A stretch of 31,450 nt of DNA from Oceanospirillaceae bacterium UBA2001. GTDB lineage: Bacteria > Pseudomonadota > Gammaproteobacteria > Pseudomonadales > Balneatricaceae. Below, in pieces: positions 25,223-31,450 of the stretch. The position numbers and the translations under genes were made by a program. The first letter of the stretch is position 1, and each line of letters opens with the position of its first letter. The notes below the pieces were generated by a model, which worked only from the letters and a program-made list of their open reading frames with translations, was not told where the DNA came from and did no database searches. Where the stretch lies: positions 2,472-33,921 of the forward strand of contig DDCR01000041.1 of assembly GCA_002335115.1 (NCBI GenBank), given 5' to 3'.

Positions 25223-27160
25223 ATGATTAAATTTGACAAAATCACACTACAGCGCGGTGGTCAGCCTCTTATTGAGGGGGCTGATCTGACTTTAGATTCT
25301 GGCCAGAGGTACGGTTTAGTTGGGCGTAATGGCGCTGGCAAAACCACCTTATTTAAATTATTACTGGGTCAATTACAACTGGATGCTGGCCAGCTCACTT
25401 GGCCACCAGCGATGCGTATGGCCCACATGGCACAAGAAATTGGTGATGTAAATCGCTCCACCTTAGACCATGTGTTGGATGGCGATCAGGCTTTAAGAAA
25501 GGCTGAACTTGCCATTGCTGCCGCTGAAGCCACCCATGATGAAGCCGCCCTGAGTCACGTTTATGCAGACTATGACCATGCTGGAGGTTACAGCGCAGTT
25601 AACCGTGCCCAACAATTATTGCAGGGCCTAGGCTTTCCTGAACAAGACTGGAATCAGCCTGTAGAGACTTTCTCTGGAGGCTGGCGCGTGCGTTTGAATC
25701 TAGCTCAAGCACTCATGTGCCCATCAGACTTACTATTGCTCGATGAACCAACTAACCACTTAGACCTAGATGCCACTATGTGGCTTGAGTCTTGGTTACA
25801 AAAATATCCAGGCACTTTATTTTTAGTCTCTCACGATCGTGACTTTTTAGACCAAGTGGTGCAGGTGATAGTGCATTTAGATCGCAAACTACTCACCTCT
25901 TATCGCGGTAACTATGCGGCTTTTGAACGCCAAAAAGCTGAGCGAATGGCCCAACACCAAGTGATGTATTCCAAGCAGCAAACTGAAATAGCCCACATCG
26001 AAAACTTTATTAGGCGCTTTAAGGCTAAAGCGAGTAAGGCTAAACAAGCGCAAGGGCGAGTAAAAGCTCTTGAACGGATGGAAAAGATTGCTCCAGCCTA
26101 TGCCGATTCACCTTTTACCTTTCGCTTTCCTGAGTTTGATAAGACCAGTTCGACCTTAATTGATCTGGACCGAGTAAGTATTGGTTATGACAAGCCCATT
26201 GTCAGTGCCAACATTACCTTATTACACGATTCGCGCTATGCTTTACTGGGTCCAAACGGAGCTGGAAAATCAAGCTTAATCAAGACGTTAGTGGGAGACT
26301 TAACGCCTCTGGCAGGTCAGGTTGTGCCTGGAGAACACCTCAAGATCGGTTACTTTGCACAACATCAGTTGGAGGCATTGGATATAGAGGCGAATGGCCT
26401 GTTGCATTTACAACGGTTGAAGCCCTCAGCAAGTGAACAAGAGCTGCGTAATTTCTTGGGTAGTTTTGGTTGGCAAGGTGAGCGGGTGTTTGAACCAGTG
26501 AAGCATTTTTCTGGGGGTGAAAAAGTCCGTTTAGCTTTAGCCATGATCGCCTTGCAAAAGCCTAATTTATTGTTGTTAGATGAACCCACTAACCACTTAG
26601 ATTTGGAAGCACGCCATGCGCTCACTATGGCACTGCAAGCCTATCAAGGGGCTCTAGTCGTCATTTCTCATGACCGTCACTTGTTGCGTCAAGTAGTGGA
26701 TAACTATTGGATAGTCGCCGATGGTAAAGTCAAAGAGTTTGAAGGCGACTTACAGGACTATCAAGTGCAAGTTCAAGCGCTGGCTCAAGCCCAGGCTCAG
26801 GCTAAGATGAAACAAAAACAAGACACTATAAACTCAAATCCTAGTAGCACTGAAACATTAGCGTCTGACGCTTTAACGCCAGCAGAGCGCAAAGAACAAA
26901 AGCGTCAGCAAGCGCAAAAGCGCAAGCAACTGAGTCCGTTGAAAAAAGCCATTAGCAAACATGAAAAAGACATTGATGTATGGCAAGCCAAATTGGATCA
27001 ACTAGAAGCGGAGTTAGCTGAACCTGGCTTGTACCAAGTAGAAAATAAGGCCAAACTAAAAGACTTATTGGCCCAGCAAGCCCATGCCAGTCAAGAGCAT
27101 GAACAAAGCGAAGAACTATGGCTTGAAAAACAAGACGAACTTGAATCAATATTATTGTAA
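25223..27160 (+). CDS. ABC-F family ATPase (YheS-like)
   Basis: This 645-residue soluble protein has two ABC ATPase domains and no membrane segment, the ABC-F layout of ribosome-associated translation factors. The first domain has Walker A GRNGAGKTT, signature FSGGWRVRLNLAQAL, and LLLLDEPTNHLDLD. The ABC-F linker (about 240-310) is rich in Lys, Ala and Gln. The second domain has GPNGAGKSS, FSGGEKVRLALAMIAL, and LLLLDEPTNHLDLE. A charged, Gln/Lys-rich coiled-coil tail fills about 530-645. Overall architecture fits YheS; Uup is an alternative. The start is ATG 25223 (MIKFDKITLQRGG); an upstream in-frame ATG at 25157 encodes non-family residues. Confidence 0.9.
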   Translation: MIKFDKITLQRGGQPLIEGADLTLDSGQRYGLVGRNGAGKTTLFKLLLGQLQLDAGQLTWPPAMRMAHMAQEIGDVNRSTLDHVLDGDQALRKAELAIAAAEATHDEAALSHVYADYDHAGGYSAVNRAQQLLQGLGFPEQDWNQPVETFSGGWRVRLNLAQALMCPSDLLLLDEPTNHLDLDATMWLESWLQKYPGTLFLVSHDRDFLDQVVQVIVHLDRKLLTSYRGNYAAFERQKAERMAQHQVMYSKQQTEIAHIENFIRRFKAKASKAKQAQGRVKALERMEKIAPAYADSPFTFRFPEFDKTSSTLIDLDRVSIGYDKPIVSANITLLHDSRYALLGPNGAGKSSLIKTLVGDLTPLAGQVVPGEHLKIGYFAQHQLEALDIEANGLLHLQRLKPSASEQELRNFLGSFGWQGERVFEPVKHFSGGEKVRLALAMIALQKPNLLLLDEPTNHLDLEARHALTMALQAYQGALVVISHDRHLLRQVVDNYWIVADGKVKEFEGDLQDYQVQVQALAQAQAQAKMKQKQDTINSNPSSTETLASDALTPAERKEQKRQQAQKRKQLSPLKKAISKHEKDIDVWQAKLDQLEAELAEPGLYQVENKAKLKDLLAQQAHASQEHEQSEELWLEKQDELESILL

Positions 27161-27189
27161 CAATGGCATTATTGGTCATTGCCCGATAA

Positions 27190-28242
<1,053 letters not shown>

Positions 28243-28263
28243 TCATCAATTTGAGACAGCAAC

Positions 28264-29667
28264 ATGGCCAAAGCTAAAACTGCCTATGTGTGTAATGAAT
28301 GCGGCTCTGACAGTAGCAAGTGGCAGGGACAATGCAGTGATTGTGGTGCCTGGAATAGTCTGCAAGAGATACGCTTAGCTCCTACTGGGGGCCATGTAAA
28401 TGCCAGTGCTAGGGTCAGTGCCGCCAAGGGATATGCCGGTGTAGCGTCACAGTTACAAGACCTAAGTGACGTTGATGTGGCGAGTATGCCCCGCTTAGGT
28501 ACAGGCATTAGTGAACTAGACCGTGTTTTAGGTGGTGGCTTAGTGCCAGGTTCTGCCATTCTCATTGGTGGGCATCCTGGGGCAGGTAAGAGTACATTAT
28601 TACTGCAGCTCATGTGCAGCTTAGCCCAATACATGCCTGCCTTGTACATTACCGGTGAGGAATCATTGCAACAGGTGGCCTTGCGGGCCCAGCGCCTAGA
28701 ATTACCCACCCAAAATTTAAAGATGCTCACCGAGACTGACGTTGAAGCTATCTTAGTAACCTGTGCTCAGCTTGAGCCTAAACTCATTGTGGTAGATTCC
28801 ATCCAAGTCATGCAATTAGCCGACATTAGCTCGGCTCCTGGCAGCGTGTCCCAAGTAAGAGAGTGTGCCGCAGCCCTTACACGTTATGCCAAACAATCTG
28901 ACGCCATACTACTATTGGTGGGGCACGTCACCAAAGACGGTAGCTTAGCTGGTCCCAAAGTTTTAGAACACATGATCGATTGTTCACTGCAACTCGAAGG
29001 TGATAATGACAGTCGTTACCGCACCTTAAGAAGCCATAAAAATCGGTTTGGCGCGGTCAATGAACTAGGCGTGTTTGCAATGATGGAAACTGGCCTTAAG
29101 GAAGTTAAAAACCCAAGTTCGATCTTTTTATCCCGCGGTGATACAAGTGCAGCGGGCAGCTTAGTGATGGTCATATGGGAAGGCAGTCGACCACTTTTGG
29201 TTGAGTTACAAGCCTTGGTCGATGACAGCCATATGAATAATCCTCGCCGTGTAGCCGTGGGGTTAGACCAGAACCGACTCACCATGTTGTTGGCCGTATT
29301 ACACCGTCATGGTGGTTTACATACCGGCGATCAAGATGTTTTTGTTAATGTAGTAGGGGGCGTAAGGGTATCTGAAACAGGGGCCGATCTGGCCATGTTA
29401 TTGGCCATTGTTTCCAGTTTAAGGGACCAAGCATTAGATCAGAACTTAGTGGTCTTTGGTGAGGTAGGCCTATCAGGCGAGATCCGTCCTGTGCCGAGCG
29501 GCCAAGAACGGATTCGAGAAGCAGCCAAACACGGCTTTAAACGCGCTATAGTGCCTATTGCTAATGTTCCAAAGGCCCACAAGTCTGCGGGAAAAGACCG
29601 GGACGGCTTAGAAGGGATGGACATTATTGGCGTTAGAAACCTACAGGAGGCTTTAGCAGCCCTATAA
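28264..29667 (+). CDS. radA: DNA repair protein RadA
   Basis: This 467-residue RecA-like branch-migration ATPase acts in recombinational repair and, in some species, transformation. A C4 zinc finger has Cys10, Cys13, Cys24 and Cys27. Walker A GHPGAGKST is at 103-111, Walker B is LIVVDSIQVM, and the RadA-specific SHKNRFG precedes LGVFAM. The Lon-like C-terminal domain (about 290-460) reads VNVVGGVRVSETGADLAMLLAI and FGEVGLSGEIRPV. It lies closely behind hemB and 47 bases ahead of an acetyltransferase gene. Confidence 0.97.
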   Translation: MAKAKTAYVCNECGSDSSKWQGQCSDCGAWNSLQEIRLAPTGGHVNASARVSAAKGYAGVASQLQDLSDVDVASMPRLGTGISELDRVLGGGLVPGSAILIGGHPGAGKSTLLLQLMCSLAQYMPALYITGEESLQQVALRAQRLELPTQNLKMLTETDVEAILVTCAQLEPKLIVVDSIQVMQLADISSAPGSVSQVRECAAALTRYAKQSDAILLLVGHVTKDGSLAGPKVLEHMIDCSLQLEGDNDSRYRTLRSHKNRFGAVNELGVFAMMETGLKEVKNPSSIFLSRGDTSAAGSLVMVIWEGSRPLLVELQALVDDSHMNNPRRVAVGLDQNRLTMLLAVLHRHGGLHTGDQDVFVNVVGGVRVSETGADLAMLLAIVSSLRDQALDQNLVVFGEVGLSGEIRPVPSGQERIREAAKHGFKRAIVPIANVPKAHKSAGKDRDGLEGMDIIGVRNLQEALAAL

Positions 29668-29714
29668 GCCGTTTCATTTTATGGTCTACCCTATAGCAGT
29701 AAGGAGTTGTCTGC

Positions 29715-30269
29715 ATGACTATTAAGCCAGATATTATTACCTCCAACGGTCATATCCGCCTCATCGATACTAAAGATGCTAACGCCCTAGCCGATTACTA
29801 TGCGCGCAATCGAACGCATTTTTTACCGTGGGAACCTGTGCGAGGGGCTGATTTTTATGAAGTAGAAACCATGTTTAACCGTATTCTAGAAGCCGAGGGT
29901 GCATTTTACGCCGACCAACAAGTTAAATTAGGCGTCTTTAATCTTCAGCATCGGCGCATGATTGCTAGCATAGACTTTTCACAAATCGTGCGAGGACCCT
30001 TGCAATCATGCTTTGTAGGTTTCTCTATTGATGCCCAACACCAAGGCCAAGGGTTGATGCAAGAATTTATGCCATGGTGCCTAGAGTACATGTTCAACCA
30101 TTTCAATATACACCGTGTCATGGCTACCTACATGGTCACAAATGATCGCAGCCAGGCTTTGCTTGAGCGACTCGGATTTGAAAAAGAGGGCTATGCTAAA
30201 TCTTATTTAAATATCGCAGGCACCTGGGAAGACCACATACTCACAGCCTTGGTGAATCCGAGTCATTAA
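29715..30269 (+). CDS. GNAT acetyltransferase, RimJ/RimL-like
   Basis: This 184-residue GCN5-related N-acetyltransferase belongs to the RimJ/RimL branch, which acetylates N-termini of ribosomal proteins and other substrates using acetyl-CoA. Family features are the N-terminal IRLIDTKDANALADYYARN, FVGFSIDAQHQGQGLMQEFMPWCLEYMF with the acetyl-CoA pyrophosphate loop, HRVMATYMVTNDRSQALLERLGFEKEGYAKSYL, and the final TWEDHILTAL. AAGGAG precedes the ATG by eight bases. E. coli RimJ is similar in length (194), but substrate identity is not certain from sequence. It converges on rpmG. Confidence 0.88.
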   Translation: MTIKPDIITSNGHIRLIDTKDANALADYYARNRTHFLPWEPVRGADFYEVETMFNRILEAEGAFYADQQVKLGVFNLQHRRMIASIDFSQIVRGPLQSCFVGFSIDAQHQGQGLMQEFMPWCLEYMFNHFNIHRVMATYMVTNDRSQALLERLGFEKEGYAKSYLNIAGTWEDHILTALVNPSH

Positions 30270-30270
30270 C

Positions 30271-30372
30271 TGCCGCTCTATGACATCCCTGTCACCGCGG
30301 CATACCGGACATCCTCACAAGCGCCACTCCATGACATCCCTGTCACCGACGCATACCGTACATCCTGTACAT
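30271..30372. repeat. Two tandem 51-bp REP-like repeats
   Basis: Units 30271-30321 and 30322-30372 agree at about 40 of 51 positions. Both contain ATGACATCCCTGTCACCG, then GCATACCG and ACATCCT. They lie between the convergent acetyltransferase and rpmG genes, beside a bidirectional terminator. A diverged relative is at 24168-24240. No coding potential is seen. Confidence 0.75.
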
Positions 30373-30408
30373 AAAAAAACCGGCGTCTATTGCTAGAGGC
30401 CGGTTTTT
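30373..30408. terminator. Bidirectional intrinsic terminator
   Basis: CCGGC (30380-30384) pairs with GCCGG (30399-30403), and inside it TCTA (30386-30389) pairs with TAGA (30394-30397) around TTGC. The stem is flanked by seven A on one side and five T on the other, so it can end rpmB-rpmG on the minus strand and the acetyltransferase transcript on the plus strand. Confidence 0.88.
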
Positions 30409-30423
30409 ATAAAGCACCATCGA

Positions 30424-30579
30424 TTATTTGATTTTAGCTTCTTTGTACATTACATGCTTACGGACTTTTGGATCGTACTTCTTTAATTCCATTTTGTCAG
30501 GCATGGTGCGTTTGTTCTTAGTAGTGGTGTAGAAGTGACCAGTACCAGCGCTGGAAACCAGCTTTATTTTATCGCGCAT
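30424..30579 (-). CDS. rpmG: 50S ribosomal protein L33
   Basis: This 51-residue basic protein of the large ribosomal subunit has an N-terminus [24 protein letters not shown] and a C-terminus [18 protein letters not shown], which are typical of bacterial L33. It has no cysteines, so it is the zinc-free (C-minus) form. AAGGAG lies seven bases before the ATG. It follows rpmB by 11 bases in the conserved radC-rpmB-rpmG order. Confidence 0.97.
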   Translation of the reverse strand: MRDKIKLVSSAGTGHFYTTTKNKRTMPDKMELKKYDPKVRKHVMYKEAKIK

Positions 30580-30590
30580 GAGTCTTCTCC

Positions 30591-30827
30591 TTAAACCTTT
30601 GTGCCATTGGCACGGACGTCAACTAGAACGGAATCAATGCCTTTCTTGTCAACAATACGCATACCTTTGGAAGATACCCGAAGGCGAACGAATTTGTTTT
30701 CGCTTTCTACCCAAAAGCGATGCCAATGCAAATTTGGTAAAAAACGACGACGTGTTTTGTTGTGTGCGTGAGACACGTTGTTACCAGCGACAGGGCGCTT
30801 TCCAGTAATCATACATACTCTGGACAT
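30591..30827 (-). CDS. rpmB: 50S ribosomal protein L28
   Basis: This 78-residue basic large-subunit protein has the signature [33 protein letters not shown] (split here only by reading order: [11 protein letters not shown], then [17 protein letters not shown]) and a C-terminal [23 protein letters not shown] precedes the ATG by five bases. It is cotranscribed with rpmG from a promoter about 130 bases upstream. Confidence 0.97.
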   Translation of the reverse strand: MSRVCMITGKRPVAGNNVSHAHNKTRRRFLPNLHWHRFWVESENKFVRLRVSSKGMRIVDKKGIDSVLVDVRANGTKV

Positions 30828-30959
30828 TTTAACTTCCTCAATATTAGTCTTGAACCAAACCTTGTGCTTAGTTCTCAGGCGGAGCAGCCCTCCAGCGGGC
30901 CATTATCCGTACCAGCCACATTAAAACCTAAACTCTGGAGGTAGAAATATGGAGGCGGG

Positions 30960-30988
30960 ACTTTAGCAGATTAGGCGCCCATTGGCAA
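30960..30988 (-). promoter_or_regulatory. Promoter of rpmB-rpmG
   Basis: On the minus strand, -35 TTGCCA (30983-30988) and -10 TAAAGT (30960-30965) are 17 bp apart, with TG just upstream of the -10 (extended -10) and a CCCGCC discriminator after it, as in stringently controlled ribosomal promoters. The start near 30953 leaves a leader of about 125 nt. That leader contains a hairpin GCCC-GCTGGA-GGGC (30887-30900), and nothing else is recognised in it. Confidence 0.65.
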
Positions 30989-31070
30989 GAATAGCTTGTG
31001 GATTGTGGGCTAAAAGCTGCCACACACTCGATCAAAAGCATTAGGGTGGCCCTTGATGAGTACCAAGGCT

Positions 31071-31450
31071 TCACATCCAACCCCTGTCGGCAAATGATAC
31101 CCACTCGTGACGCGCCACGACAAAATGATCCAAGACGCGGATATCAACTAGTGCCAGAGCATCCACCAAGGCCTGAGTAATGAGCTTATCACTCGCACTA
31201 GGCTCGGCCACACCAGAGGGATGGTTATGGGCCAATATTACCGCTGCTGCATTTTTGGCTAGCGCCAACTTAACCACCTCTCGGGGATACACATTGGCAC
31301 TATCTATGGTACCTTTAAACAACTCCACGCTCTCTAATAACCGATGTTGGTTATCAAGCAGCAACACGCAAAACACCTCCCTCCCGTAGTGACCCATTTC
31401 ACATTGCAAGTAAGTTCCCACTTTGTTGCTAGTCTCTAGGTCTATGGATT
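31071..31450 (-). CDS. radC: RadC family JAB-domain protein (3' part)
   Basis: This is the C-terminal 126 or so residues of a RadC/MPN-JAB domain protein. The frame stays open to the window edge, so the start lies outside. The metal-binding JAMM motif is [15 protein letters not shown], preceded by [16 protein letters not shown] and followed by [13 protein letters not shown] sequence ([18 protein letters not shown]). A GTG at 31421 is inside the domain and is not the true start. Despite the name, a repair role for RadC is not established. It lies upstream of rpmB in the same direction, the usual gammaproteobacterial order. Confidence 0.93.
   Translation of the reverse strand, partial: SIDLETSNKVGTYLQCEMGHYGREVFCVLLLDNQHRLLESVELFKGTIDSANVYPREVVKLALAKNAAAVILAHNHPSGVAEPSASDKLITQALVDALALVDIRVLDHFVVARHEWVSFADRGWM

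Overview
The window is a stretch of gammaproteobacterial chromosome that is almost entirely core genes. Gene content and order (nrdR-ribD-ribBX-ribH-nusB-thiL-pgpA, hslR-hslO, radC-rpmB-rpmG, glnK beside comM, hemB, radA) and protein details (Mg-type HemB, RibBX, cytochrome c5) point to an aerobic, probably marine, Oceanospirillales/Pseudomonadales-type organism. That placement is inference; no rRNA is present. I see no phage genes, transposase, integrase, CRISPR array or toxin-antitoxin pair.

Layout. 1-591 has no convincing gene. 592-1956 is an orphan glutamine-synthetase-family ligase, followed by a minus-strand tRNA-Arg(CCG) with its own promoter. 2409-3771 carries a cytochrome c5 and an EamA-type transporter, whose stop codon overlaps that of rep helicase (minus). 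comM (minus) is divergent from glnK (plus), which has a clear sigma-54 promoter and an NtrC-like site. dsbB then converges on a seven-gene minus-strand operon, nrdR-ribD-ribBX-ribH-nusB-thiL-pgpA. This operon has no riboflavin synthase gene. A second EamA transporter, gshA, tex and pckA follow, then hslR-hslO (Hsp15/Hsp33).

From 22.4 kb the plus strand carries trxB and a stand-alone PuuD-type membrane protein, with two strong palindromes between them. Next come a periplasmic FKBP isomerase (minus) with a Fur-box-like site and a duplicated ribosome binding site, an ABC-F ATPase, hemB, radA and a RimJ/RimL-type acetyltransferase. The right edge has rpmG, rpmB and the 3' part of radC, all minus.

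Functional themes are redox and thiol homeostasis (trxB, gshA, dsbB, hslO, cytochrome c5), cofactor synthesis (riboflavin, thiamine diphosphate, heme), DNA repair and recombination (rep, comM, radA, radC), and nitrogen sensing. No undescribed multi-gene system is evident. The most unusual items are the palindrome pair and the PuuD-like gene behind it, a REP-like intergenic element seen at two convergent gene ends, and several compact regulatory arrangements.
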